This document shows positions 9,042 through 18,900 of a stretch of 64,000 bases of DNA, in pieces. The notes below the pieces were generated by a model. It was not told where the DNA came from. It was given only the letters and a program-made list of their open reading frames with translations, and did no database searches. The DNA lies in the NCBI RefSeq assembly GCF_026153205.1, contig NZ_JAPFBW010000014.1, positions 1-64,000 on the forward strand, in the 5' to 3' direction. A program made the position numbers and the translations under genes. The first letter of the stretch is position 1; each line of letters starts with the position of its first letter. This DNA is from Aquabacterium sp. A7-Y (GTDB lineage Bacteria; Pseudomonadota; Gammaproteobacteria; Burkholderiales; Burkholderiaceae_C).

Positions 9042-10585
9042 GCGTTTGGACCCCATTGCTGCCGGCAGCCATGGTCGGGACCGAGCGGGCGCCGGCCTGG
9101 TCCGCCGCCCTGCCCGGCCCGATCGGCGCGGTCCTTCGCGAGCTGGAGGCGGCGGCACCCGATGCCGCGACCCGTCTGCTGCAAAGCGCCGCGGTGCTCG
9201 CCACCTGCTCGCGGGCCGGCGCCCAGGGCGTGTTGCGCACCTCCCCGAAGCCAGCCGCCGCCGCGTCCGACCGCTGGCCGCCGCTGCCCGCCGGGGCGCT
9301 CCAGCTGCACCTGGCCTGGGCCCTGCGCGAAGGCCCGGCGCGCCTGCAGCACGAAGCGCTGTGCCATTTGGCCGAGGCCGGATGGCGGTTGCCCACCACG
9401 CTGCTGCCACTGGCGCTGGATCTCGGCCGACGCGCCACGCCCTTGCGAAGCTCGGTCATCGCAGCACTGGGTGAACGCGGCCTGTGGCTGGCTCGCCAGA
9501 ACCCGGAATGGCGCTACGCCGCGGGCGCCAGCGCAGCAGCCGACGACGAGGACCGCTGGGCCCACGGCAGCATCGAGCAGCGCCGCGAACTGCTCGCGCA
9601 GGAGCGCGGCCGCGACCCGCAGGCGGCGCGCGAGCGCCTCGCCGCGGAGCTGCCGGGTCTGGCGGCGCGCGAACGCGCGGACCTGATCGGCACGCTGGCC
9701 CACCGGCTCGGCCCCGACGATGAGCCGCTGCTGACCGGCCTGCTCGGCGACCGCAGTCGCGAGGTGCGGCAGCTGGCCGTGGGACTGCTGGTGCGCCTGC
9801 CCGACAGCGCCTTCGTGCGACGCGCCGGCGAGCGCCTGGCTGCCTTGCTGCGGCAGGAGCAGTCGCCGCTGCGCCGCCGCTGGCAGATCGAGGCGCCCGC
9901 CGCGGCCAGCCCCGACTGGGACCAGGACGCGATCGACGCCACCCGCCCCAAGCAGGAGTCGCTGGGCGAGCGCGGCTGGTGGCTGTACCAGCTCGCGAGC
10001 CGCGTGCCGCTGGCCTGGTGGAGCGGCCACACCGGCCTGAGCCCCGCCGAACTGGTCGCCTGGGGCCTCAAGTCGGACTGGAGCGAGGCGCTGCTGCGCG
10101 CCTGGCGCGACGTGCTGCTCCAGACCGCCGAGCTCGAGGCCATCGAAGCCCTGCTGGCCGGCTGGCCGCGCAAAGGCCCCAGCCTCGATGCCGCCGCCCT
10201 GCTCGCCCTGCTGCCCCTGGAACGCCGCGAGCGCCACTGGCAGCAGCAGCTGTCGCAGGGCGCGAACGCCTGGCGCACGCTGCTGCCGCAACTGCTCGAC
10301 GCCTGCCCGAGCGGCGTGCACCTGTCGCCCGCCTTCTCGGAGGCGCTCGCCGGCGTCATCCGCAGTGTGCTGGCCGACCCCAGCATCGTCTACGACTACA
10401 CGCTGCGGCCGGTGCTGCCCGAGCTGTGCTGCCTGTTGCACCCATCGACCCTGTCCTTGCTGGCCGCGCTGCCGCAAAGCGGGAACGAAACCCCGGCCCA
10501 TGCCGAAGCCCTCCACACCGCAAGCCGCATCGTCGAGGCCCGGCGTGTCTTTCACTCACCGACTTCCGCCCCCACCGCACCATGA
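9038..10585 (+). CDS. DUF5691-type helical repeat protein
   Basis: A 515-residue protein starting MSVWTPLLPAAMVGTER, typical of the DUF5691 family found beside SWIM and MoxR/VWA genes. It is rich in Leu/Ala/Arg helices with HEAT-like character (for example GDRSREVRQLAVGLLVRLPDSAF), suggesting a scaffold or adaptor. No catalytic motif is visible. It overlaps the SWIM gene by four bases at its start and the MoxR gene by four bases at its end, so translation is coupled on both sides. The family name comes from the N-terminal pattern and context. Confidence 0.75.
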   Translation: MSVWTPLLPAAMVGTERAPAWSAALPGPIGAVLRELEAAAPDAATRLLQSAAVLATCSRAGAQGVLRTSPKPAAAASDRWPPLPAGALQLHLAWALREGPARLQHEALCHLAEAGWRLPTTLLPLALDLGRRATPLRSSVIAALGERGLWLARQNPEWRYAAGASAAADDEDRWAHGSIEQRRELLAQERGRDPQAARERLAAELPGLAARERADLIGTLAHRLGPDDEPLLTGLLGDRSREVRQLAVGLLVRLPDSAFVRRAGERLAALLRQEQSPLRRRWQIEAPAAASPDWDQDAIDATRPKQESLGERGWWLYQLASRVPLAWWSGHTGLSPAELVAWGLKSDWSEALLRAWRDVLLQTAELEAIEALLAGWPRKGPSLDAAALLALLPLERRERHWQQQLSQGANAWRTLLPQLLDACPSGVHLSPAFSEALAGVIRSVLADPSIVYDYTLRPVLPELCCLLHPSTLSLLAALPQSGNETPAHAEALHTASRIVEARRVFHSPTSAPTAP

Positions 10586-11676
10586 GCACCTCCTCTGCCT
10601 CCCACGTCCTGCGCCAGCATGCCGAACAGCGCTTCGCGGAGGAGCTGGCCGAGCTGCAGCGCCACGACCAGCGCCATCGCCCCGAGCACTGGAAGCTGTC
10701 GCCCTGGGCGGCGGTCACCTACCTGATGGGCGGCCGGCTCGACAACGGCTACGAGGTCAGCCCCAAGTACATCGGCAACCGCCGCCTGATGGAAATCGCG
10801 GTGGCCACGCTGGCGACCGACCGGGCCCTGCTGCTCTACGGCGTGCCGGGCACCGCGAAGTCCTGGGTGTCCGAGCACCTGGCCGCCGCGATCAGCGGCG
10901 ACTCGACCCTGCTGGTGCAGGGCACCGCCGGCACCAGCGAGGAGCAGCTGCGCTACGGCTGGAACTACGCCAGCCTGCTGGCGCACGGACCGAGCGAGAA
11001 CGCCCTGGTGCGCAGCCCGCTGATGCAGGCCATGCGGCGCGGCCAGATCGCGCGCATCGAGGAACTGACACGCATCCCGGCGGATGTGCAGGACAGCCTG
11101 ATCACCGTGCTGTCGGAGAAGACCCTGCCCATCCCCGAACTGGGCTCCGAGGTGCAGGCCGTCAGCGGCTTCAGCGTGATCGCCACGGCGAACAACCGCG
11201 ACAAGGGTGTCAACGAGCTGTCCGCCGCGCTCAAGCGCCGCTTCAACACCGTGGTGCTGCCGGTCCCGGCCACCGAGGACGAAGAGGTCGCCATCGTGGT
11301 CAAGCGGGTCGCCGAGATGGGCCGCGCGCTGGCCCTGCCGGCCGAACCACCGGCCTTGAAGGAGGTGCGCCGCATCGTGCAGATCTTCCGCGAGCTGCGC
11401 AACGGCCGGACCGAGGACGGCAAGATGCAGATCAAGTCGCCGACGTCCACGCTCTCCACCGCCGAGGCGATCTCGGTGATCAGCAGCGGCCTGGCGCTGG
11501 CCGGCCACTTCGGCGACGGCGTGCTGCGCCCGCACGACATGGCATCGGGCCTGATCGGCGCGGTGGTCAAGGACCCGGTGCAGGACAGCGTGGTGTGGAA
11601 GGAATACCTCGAGACCGTGGTCAAGGAGCGCAGCGACTGGAAGGACCTCTACCGCGCCTGCCGCGAACAGGTCTGA
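10582..11676 (+). CDS. MoxR-family AAA+ ATPase
   Basis: A 364-residue ATPase of the MoxR/RavA group, which usually works with VWA proteins to remodel or insert cofactors into target proteins. Walker A is GVPGTAKS (residues 87-94), sensor 1 is VIATANNRDKG, and an arginine-finger-like stretch ALKRRFN follows. The Walker B segment reads IARIEELTR, where most MoxR proteins have a hydrophobic run plus DE, so the Asp is replaced by Glu (IEE). That may be normal for this subfamily. The C-terminal helical lid ends KDLYRACREQV. It overlaps the preceding stop (ATGA) and is followed ten bases later by the DUF5682 gene. Confidence 0.93.
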   Translation: MSTSSASHVLRQHAEQRFAEELAELQRHDQRHRPEHWKLSPWAAVTYLMGGRLDNGYEVSPKYIGNRRLMEIAVATLATDRALLLYGVPGTAKSWVSEHLAAAISGDSTLLVQGTAGTSEEQLRYGWNYASLLAHGPSENALVRSPLMQAMRRGQIARIEELTRIPADVQDSLITVLSEKTLPIPELGSEVQAVSGFSVIATANNRDKGVNELSAALKRRFNTVVLPVPATEDEEVAIVVKRVAEMGRALALPAEPPALKEVRRIVQIFRELRNGRTEDGKMQIKSPTSTLSTAEAISVISSGLALAGHFGDGVLRPHDMASGLIGAVVKDPVQDSVVWKEYLETVVKERSDWKDLYRACREQV

Positions 11677-11686
11677 GTCGGCTGCG

Positions 11687-14041
11687 ATGGGAACTGTCGC
11701 GGCCGGCAAGCCGCACCTCTTCGGCATCCGCCACCACGGGCCGGGCTGCGCGCGCAGCCTGCTGAAGGCGCTCGACGCGCTGCAGCCCGACTGCCTGCTG
11801 GTCGAGGGCGCACCGGAGGCCGAAGGCCTGCTGCGGGCGATCGTGGACGAGGCAATGCAGCCGCCGGTGGCACTGCTCAGCTACTGCCCGGATGACACGA
11901 CGCTGGCGGTCTACCACCCCTTCGCCGTGTTCTCGCCCGAGTGGCAGGCCTTGCGCTGGGCCATGTTGCGCGGGGTGCCGGTGCGTTTCATCGACCTGCC
12001 GCTGGTGCACGCGCTGGCGCTGGAGCAGCAGCAGACGCAGAAGCAGCAAGACGAGGCGCCGGCCAACGAAGCGGCCGACACAGAAGCCGAGGTGGAGCCT
12101 GACATCGCGCCCGATGGGGTGCTGGACGACGCGTCCGGCGGCGAGCCAGTCGCCGAGCGGCCCGACACGGACGACCCGCTGGACTGGCTCGCCCGGGCCG
12201 CCGGCCATGCCGACGGCGAAAGCTGGTGGAACCACATGGTCGAGGAGCGCGGCGACGGCGAGGAACTGTTCGCAGCCATTGCCGAAGCCATGCTGACCCT
12301 GCGGCTCGAACTCGGCGAGCAGGGACGGCGCGATCCCGAGGAGGCCCGCCGCGAGGCGCTGCGCGAGGCCCACATGCGTCAGTGTTTGCGCGAGGCACAG
12401 AAGGCCGGGCATGAACGTATCGCGGTGGTCTGCGGCGCCTGGCACCTGGCGGCCTTGCAAACAAACACGCCGGCCAAGGCCGACCAGCAGCTGCTCAAGG
12501 GCCTGCCCAGGGTCAAGGTCCACAGCACCTGGATCCCCTGGACCTACCGGCACCTCGCACGCAGCAGCGGCTACGGCGCCGGCGTGACCTCGCCGGGCTG
12601 GTACGAGCACCTGTGGAGCGGTGGCAACGCCGGGCAGCCGTCGCGCGCAGTGGGCTGGCTGGCCCGCGTCGCGCGCCTGATGCGCGACCGGGACCTGGAC
12701 TGCTCGTCCGCCCATTTGATCGAAGCCGCCCGCCTGGCCGAGACGCTGGCCGCCCTGCGTGATCGGCCGCAACCCGGCCTGGACGATCTCAACGAGGCGG
12801 TTCGTACGGTGCTGTGCATGGGCGACGACACGGTGCTGCGCCTGGTCGAGGCCGACCTCGTGGTCGGCGACCGGCTCGGCACGGTACCGGCCGACGTGCC
12901 GGCGGTGCCCTTGCAGCGCGATGTCGAACAGGCGCAGAAATCGCTGCGCCTCAAACCGGAAGCCCTGAGCCGCACGCTGGACCTGGATCTGCGCAACACC
13001 AACGATCTCGCGCGCAGCCGGCTGCTGCACCGTCTTCGGCTGCTCGACGTGCCCTGGGGGGAGATCGCGCGCACCGGCCGCAACGCGCGCGGCACCTTCC
13101 ACGAGGTGTGGTCCCTGCAATGGCGGCCGGAGTACGCACTGCGCCTGATCGAGGCGAGCCGCTGGGGCCGCACGGTGCTGCAGGCGAGCACCGCGCGCGT
13201 AATGGATCGCGCCGCACAGGCTTCCAGCCTCCAGGAACTCGCGGCGCTGGTCGACCAGGTGCTGCTGGCCGAGCTGCCCGACGCCGTCGAGCCGGTGACC
13301 CAGGCGCTGGAGCGCCGCGCCGCCGGCACCGGCGACGCGATGCAGCTGCTCGCGGCCCTGCCCCCGCTGGCCAATGTGTTCCGCTACGGCAGCGTGCGGC
13401 AGACCGACGGTGCGCTGGTCGCCCATGTGCTGGACGGCCTGATCGTGCGCGCCTGCATCGGCTTGCCGCTGGCCTGCACCTCGCTGGACGACAGCGCCGC
13501 CGAGGCCTTGCGCGAGCAGATGCTGGCGGCCCATGGTGCCGTGGCCTTGCGTGCCGCCCCCGAGCAGAGCGAAGCCTGGCGCCGCGCGCTGGGCAGCCTG
13601 AGGCAGCAGTCCGGCAGCCACGCGCTGCTGGCCGGGCTCGCCAGCCGACTGCTGCTGGACGACGCTGCGCTCGAAACGCGCGAGGTGGCACAGACCCTGG
13701 AACTGCAGCTCTCGCGCGGCGCTCCGCCGGCCCAGGCGGCGGCCTGGCTGGACGGCTTCCTCAACCGCAATGCCGCGGTGCTGTTGCACGACCCCACCGT
13801 GTGGGCGCTGGTGGACGGCTGGCTCGCGCAACTGAGCGAAGAGCACTTCCTCGCGGTGCTGCCGCTGACAAGGCGTACCTTCGCCGCCTTCAGTGCCGGC
13901 GAGCGGCGCGACCTCGGCGTGCGCGCGCGCGGTTCGGCGGGTGCCGCCGCGACCGCAACCCCGGCCGACGCGGGCTGGGACGAGGCGCGCGCGGCCCTGC
14001 CCCTGCCGACCTTGCGCCAACTGATCGGACTCGCCTCATGA
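11687..14041 (+). CDS. DUF5682 family protein (ChaN/EreA-like N-terminus)
   Basis: A 784-residue protein whose start (HLFGIRHHGPGCARSLLKAL) and following LLVEGAPEAEGLL segment are typical of DUF5682, a family thought to share a fold with ChaN/EreA-type enzymes. A later motif IAVVCGAWHLAAL resembles the conserved GxxH of that fold. Residues about 115-160 form an acidic, probably disordered insert after a Gln-rich stretch. The rest is helical. The start follows MoxR by ten bases and the stop overlaps the VWA start (ATGA at 14038). Enzymatic activity is unproven, but the paired His motifs at the N-terminus (IRHHGPG) make one plausible. Confidence 0.82.
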   Translation: MGTVAAGKPHLFGIRHHGPGCARSLLKALDALQPDCLLVEGAPEAEGLLRAIVDEAMQPPVALLSYCPDDTTLAVYHPFAVFSPEWQALRWAMLRGVPVRFIDLPLVHALALEQQQTQKQQDEAPANEAADTEAEVEPDIAPDGVLDDASGGEPVAERPDTDDPLDWLARAAGHADGESWWNHMVEERGDGEELFAAIAEAMLTLRLELGEQGRRDPEEARREALREAHMRQCLREAQKAGHERIAVVCGAWHLAALQTNTPAKADQQLLKGLPRVKVHSTWIPWTYRHLARSSGYGAGVTSPGWYEHLWSGGNAGQPSRAVGWLARVARLMRDRDLDCSSAHLIEAARLAETLAALRDRPQPGLDDLNEAVRTVLCMGDDTVLRLVEADLVVGDRLGTVPADVPAVPLQRDVEQAQKSLRLKPEALSRTLDLDLRNTNDLARSRLLHRLRLLDVPWGEIARTGRNARGTFHEVWSLQWRPEYALRLIEASRWGRTVLQASTARVMDRAAQASSLQELAALVDQVLLAELPDAVEPVTQALERRAAGTGDAMQLLAALPPLANVFRYGSVRQTDGALVAHVLDGLIVRACIGLPLACTSLDDSAAEALREQMLAAHGAVALRAAPEQSEAWRRALGSLRQQSGSHALLAGLASRLLLDDAALETREVAQTLELQLSRGAPPAQAAAWLDGFLNRNAAVLLHDPTVWALVDGWLAQLSEEHFLAVLPLTRRTFAAFSAGERRDLGVRARGSAGAAATATPADAGWDEARAALPLPTLRQLIGLAS

Positions 14042-15234
14042 GTGACGACACCCTGCTCCCCGATGAAACGCAGCGCCTGCGCCGCTGGCGCCTGGTGCTC
14101 GGCAGCGAAGCCGAGGCGAGCTGCGGCGCGCTGGGTGGCCCGCTGACCGAACTCGACCAGGCGCTCGCGGCCCTCTACGAGCCGGACGGGCCGCATGGGC
14201 TCGGTGGCGGCAACCGGCGCGGAGGCCGTGGCGGTTCGGCCCCCACGGTGGCGCGCTGGCTGGGTGACATCCGCAAGTACTTCCCGAGCTCGGTGGTGCA
14301 GGTGATGCAGCACGATGCGCTGCAGCGCCTGAACCTGCGCGACATGCTGCTGCAGCCGGAGATGCTGGAAAGCGTGCAGCCGGACGTGCACCTGGTGGCC
14401 AACCTGATCTCGCTGGCCGGCGTGATTCCGGCCAAGACCAAGGCCACCGCCCGGCTGGTGGTGCAGAAGGTGGTCGACGACCTGATGCGGCGGCTCGAGG
14501 AGCCGATGCGCTCGGCGGTGAGCGGCGCGCTCGACCGCAGCCAGCGCAACCGGCGGCCGCGCCACAGCGAGATCGACTGGCACCGCACCATCCGCGCCAA
14601 CCTGCGCCACTGGCAGCCCGAGTACCGCACCGTGGTGCCGCAGCAGCTGCACGGCTGGGGCCGCAAGTCGCGGCGGCCGCAGCGCGAGGTGGTGCTGTGC
14701 ATCGACCAGAGCGGCTCGATGGCGAACTCGGTGGTGTATTCGAGCATCTTCGGCGCGGTGCTGGCCTCGCTGCCGGCGGTCAGCACGCGCCTGGTGGTGT
14801 TCGACACCTCGGTGGTCGACCTGAGCGACAAGCTCGACGACCCGGTGGAGCTGCTGTTCGGCGTGCAGCTGGGCGGGGGCACCGACATCAACGGCGCGGT
14901 GAGCTACTGCCAGTCCATCATCCGCGAGCCGCGCAACGCCATCTTCGTGCTGATCTCCGACCTCTACGAGGGCGGCGTGGAAGCGCAGCTGCTGCGCCGC
15001 GCGGCCGACCTGGTGGAGTCCGGGGTGCAGTTCGTCACCCTGCTGGCCCTGAGCGACGAAGGGGCGCCGGCCTACGACCGCGCGCTGGCAGCGAAGCTGG
15101 CGGCGCTCGGCGTGCCTTCCTTCGCCTGCACGCCCGATGCCTTCCCGGGGCTGATGGCCGCCGCCATCCGGCGCGATGACATCGCCGGCTGGGCCGCGGC
15201 GCAGGGACTGGTGACCCAGCGTGCGGCGGGCTGA
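14038..15234 (+). CDS. VWA-domain protein, last gene of the MoxR/VWA operon
   Basis: A 398-residue protein with a C-terminal von Willebrand A domain. The metal-ion adhesion site is intact: DQSGSMANS (DxSxS), a Thr in LGGGTDINGAV, and an Asp in LISDLYEGG. The N-terminal 200 residues are basic/helical with a Gly-Arg-rich loop (residues about 57-64). No signal peptide or membrane segment is present, so it acts in the cytoplasm, probably as partner of the MoxR ATPase encoded two genes upstream. It overlaps the DUF5682 stop by four bases. A GC-rich stem-loop lies about 35 bases downstream of the stop but without a proper T-run. Confidence 0.9.
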   Translation: MSDDTLLPDETQRLRRWRLVLGSEAEASCGALGGPLTELDQALAALYEPDGPHGLGGGNRRGGRGGSAPTVARWLGDIRKYFPSSVVQVMQHDALQRLNLRDMLLQPEMLESVQPDVHLVANLISLAGVIPAKTKATARLVVQKVVDDLMRRLEEPMRSAVSGALDRSQRNRRPRHSEIDWHRTIRANLRHWQPEYRTVVPQQLHGWGRKSRRPQREVVLCIDQSGSMANSVVYSSIFGAVLASLPAVSTRLVVFDTSVVDLSDKLDDPVELLFGVQLGGGTDINGAVSYCQSIIREPRNAIFVLISDLYEGGVEAQLLRRAADLVESGVQFVTLLALSDEGAPAYDRALAAKLAALGVPSFACTPDAFPGLMAAAIRRDDIAGWAAAQGLVTQRAAG

Positions 15235-15300
15235 ACCCCGGGGCGCGTCAATGCCGGCTGATGCAGGACCGGACCCGTGCACGGGCCGGTTGAAAAAACG

Positions 15301-15759
15301 CTAGTTCGCTGACAACAACGCATCCAGGCGCGCGAAATCCACGGGCTTGGTGAGGTATTGCTCGCATCCGGCCGCCTCCGCCGCAGCCGCGTACTCGTCG
15401 GGCGACCAGCCGCTCAACGCGATCAGCCGCAGCGGCCGGCCGCGCGACTCGGCGCTCAGCCGGCGCGCCAGCTCCAGTCCGCTGACGCCGGGCAGCGCCA
15501 GGTCCAGGATCACGCAGTCGGGATGGAAGGACGCGGCGCTGAGGAGGGCCTGCTCCGCGTCGCGGGCGATGGCGACCTCATGGTCCGCCAGCTTCAGCAG
15601 TGAAGCCAGCAGGCCGGCTGCCTCCTCGCAATCGTCGACCACCAGAATGCGCAGGGGAGCGCCGGTCTTTGTCTTCTCTTGGGTGAGGGGGGCTCTCGCA
15701 GGAGCCGGACGATATGCGCCGGGTCTTGCCGTCGGCGTTCCGGGATTCGACGATCTCAT
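15301..15759 (-). CDS. single-domain response regulator (receiver)
   Basis: A 152-residue protein with a Pro/Ala-rich N-terminal tail of about 35 residues and then a complete receiver domain: acidic pair in ILVVDDCEEA, phospho-acceptor Asp in PDCVILDLALPG, Ser in LIALSGWS and Lys in YLTKPVD. No output domain is present. The ATG at 15759 is chosen over one two codons upstream because AGGAGG lies six bases before it. It is divergent from the giant hybrid kinase, whose own receiver is of the same CheY type, so this protein may be a phosphate sink or relay partner for that kinase. Confidence 0.9.
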   Translation of the reverse strand: MRSSNPGTPTARPGAYRPAPARAPLTQEKTKTGAPLRILVVDDCEEAAGLLASLLKLADHEVAIARDAEQALLSAASFHPDCVILDLALPGVSGLELARRLSAESRGRPLRLIALSGWSPDEYAAAAEAAGCEQYLTKPVDFARLDALLSAN

Positions 15760-15921
15760 GGTCATCCTCCTTTCTCCGTGGCCTCCCCAGCCGAGCAATC
15801 GGGATGCCATACCGACCTGGCACCACGCGTGCTTTCCGGGTTGCCCGGCGCGCGCCCCTGCGCCGCGCACGGGTGCGTTTTGAAATGCCTGATTCTCACT
15901 GCGGCTCCCTAGAATCACCCC

Positions 15922-18900
15922 ATGAGCCCCACCACTCCCTCGCTGCCTGACGTGGGCGACATCATTCCCAGCGCCCTCAACTTCCCCGTCGTGGGTATAG
16001 GCGCTTCGGCAGGGGGACTCTCCGCGCTCCTGCGCTTTTTTCAACACCTGCCGGCGGACAATGGCATGGCCTTTGTCGTCATCCTGCATCTCTCGCCCCA
16101 GCACCCGAGCGATGTCGACACGCTGCTGCAGGGCGTGACGAAAATGCCGGTGGTGCAGGTCAAGGGCAGCACGTCGATCGAGGCGGGCCACGTCTACGTG
16201 ATCTCGCCGACCAAACACCTCTCGATGAACGACGGCTATCTGAGCGTGGAGGAGCAGCACCGCCCGCACGGACGCCATGTCGCCGTCGACCTGTTCTTCC
16301 GCAGCCTGGCGCTGGTCCACCGCGACCGCGCCTTCGCCATCGTGCTCTCGGGCACCGGCTCCGACGGGGCCGGCGGCATCGCCCGCATCAAGGAGCAGGG
16401 CGGCGTCACGCTGGCACAGCTGCCCGAGGACGCCGAGTTCGACGGCATGCCGCGCGCCGCGATCGCGACCGGCGCGGTGGACTGGGTGCTCCCGGTCGTC
16501 GAAATGCCGCAGAAGCTGATCGAGATATGGGGCAACGCGCGCCGCATCCAACTGCCCGAGGTCAAGGACGAGGAAAACGCCGTCCCACAGACCCACACGC
16601 AGCTCAGCGCCTCTGCGCAGAAGGAATCCGACGAGGCGCTGCGCGACATCATGCTGACGATGCGCACCCGCACCGGCCACGACTTTCGCCACTACAAGCG
16701 GGCCACCGTGCTGCGCCGGCTGGAACGCCGGCTGCAGGTCAACGCCCTGCCCCACCTGCCGGCCTACCGCGCCTTCCTGAACAAGCAGCCGGAGGAAGCC
16801 CCCGCGCTGCTGAAGGATCTGCTGATCGGCGTGACGAACTTCTTCCGTGACCGGGAGGCCTTCGAGGCGCTGGAGCGCGAGGTGCTGCCGAGCCTGTTCG
16901 ACCGCACCCTGGGGCACGACATGGTACGCGCCTGGGTGCCCGGCTGCGCCTCCGGCGAAGAGGCCTACTCGATCGCGATGCTGCTGCATGAACACGCGGC
17001 CCTGCATTCCAGCCCGAGGGAAGTACAGATCTTCGCCACCGACATCGACGAGCAGGCCATCGCCATCGCGCGCAGCGGCGCCTATCCGGAGTCCATCGTC
17101 ACCGATGTGCCGCCCACCCGGCTGCGCCACTTTTTCCAGAAGGAGGCGCACCAGTACCGCATCCGCAAGGAGGTGCGCGAGAAGGTCCTGTTCGCGGCCC
17201 ACAACATCCTGCGCGCCCCGCCTTTCTCGCGTCTGGACCTCATCTCCTGCCGCAACCTGCTGATCTACCTGGACCGCGAAATTCATCCGCAGATTCTGGA
17301 GATGTTCCACTTCGCGCTGCGTCCGGGCGGCTATCTTTTCCTGGGCAGCTCCGAGTCCGCCGACGCTGCTTCGCAGCTTTTCTCGGTGGTGGACAAGAAA
17401 AACCGCATCTACCGCGCCAACGCCGTGCCCCACGCCGCCCGCTACACCACCAGCGTGCCCGCCCGCACCTTCGAGACGCCGCCCCTGCCCGGCCGCGAGA
17501 CCGGCGTGGAGCGGCGCAAGGTCACCTATGCCGAGATCCACCAGCGCCTGGCCGAGCAATACGCGCCGCCCAGCGTGCTGATGGATGCCGACTCCAACAT
17601 CGTCCACCTCTCCGAGCAGGCCGGCCGTTTCCTGCGCTATGCCGCCGGCACGCCCTCGCACCACCTGCTCACGCTGGTGCGCCCGGAGCTCCGGCTCGAG
17701 TTGCGTACCGCGCTCTACCAGGCCCTGCAGACCGGCAAGAGCGTCGAGGCCCGGCGCGTGCGCCTGGGCGACGAGAACCAGCGGACCCGCTACGTCAACA
17801 TGGTGGTGCGCCCGGTGCAGGAGCCCTCCGCCGGCGGCCAGCTGGTGATGGTCGTGTTCGCCGAGGCCGAGGACTCGCTCGCGAACGATGCGGCGGCCCC
17901 CGACGCCCAGGGGCGCGACCCGCTGATCATGCAGCTGGAGGAGGAACTCAAGCGCACCAAGGAACAGCTGCAGAACACCATCGAGCAGTCGGAGAGCTCC
18001 ACCGAGGAGCTCAAGGCCTCCAACGAGGAGCTGCAGGCGATCAACGAAGAGCTGCGCTCCACGACCGAGGAGCTGGAGACCAGCAAGGAAGAGCTGCAGT
18101 CGATCAACGAGGAGCTGATCACGGTCAACCACGAGCTCAAGACCAAGGTCGAGGAAACCGGCAAGATCAACGACGACCTGCAGAACCTGATCGCCTCGAC
18201 CGACATCGCGACTGTCTTCATCGACCGCGGCATGGCGATCAAGCGCTACACGCCGCGGGCGACGCAGATCTTCAGCATCATCCCGAGCGACGTCGGCCGC
18301 TCGCTGCTGGACATCCGGCACCGCCTCGACTACGAGACGCTGGCCGACGATGCGACCGAAGCCTTCCAGTCGCTGCGTCAGATCGAGCGCGAGGTCTCGA
18401 GCAGCGACGGCAAGTGGTATCTCGCGCGCCTGCTGCCCTACCGCACCACCGAGGACCGCATCGACGGGGCGGTGCTGACCTTCATCGACATCACCACCCG
18501 CCGCCAGGCCGAGGAGAGCATGCGCCTGGTGGCCGAGAGCACCAAGGACTACGCCATCATCACGATGGACCTGGAGGGCCGCATCACGACCTGGAACAAG
18601 GGGGCCGAGCGCATCTTCGGCTACCCTGACTCCGAGGTGGTGGGCAAGTCGCTGTCCTTCCTGTTCGGTCAGGACGACGACGCCCCCCCCGAGGGCCTGC
18701 AAGGTGAACTCCGGCGCGCCCGCGAACAGGGCCGCGCCGAGGACGACCGCTGGCACCTGCGCATGGATGGCATGCGCATCTTCTGTAGCGGCATCGTGAC
18801 GCCGCTCTACCGCGACGGTGAACTGCAGGGCTACGCCAAGATCGCGCGCGATCTGACCGGCAGCAAAAACCTGGAGGGCGAGCGCGAGGCCCTGCTGCGC

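Noticed and set aside
15262-15296. GC-rich stem with adjacent A-run between the VWA and receiver genes, considered as a terminator
   Set aside because: On neither strand does a T-run follow the stem directly in the correct order, so it is not a canonical Rho-independent terminator.
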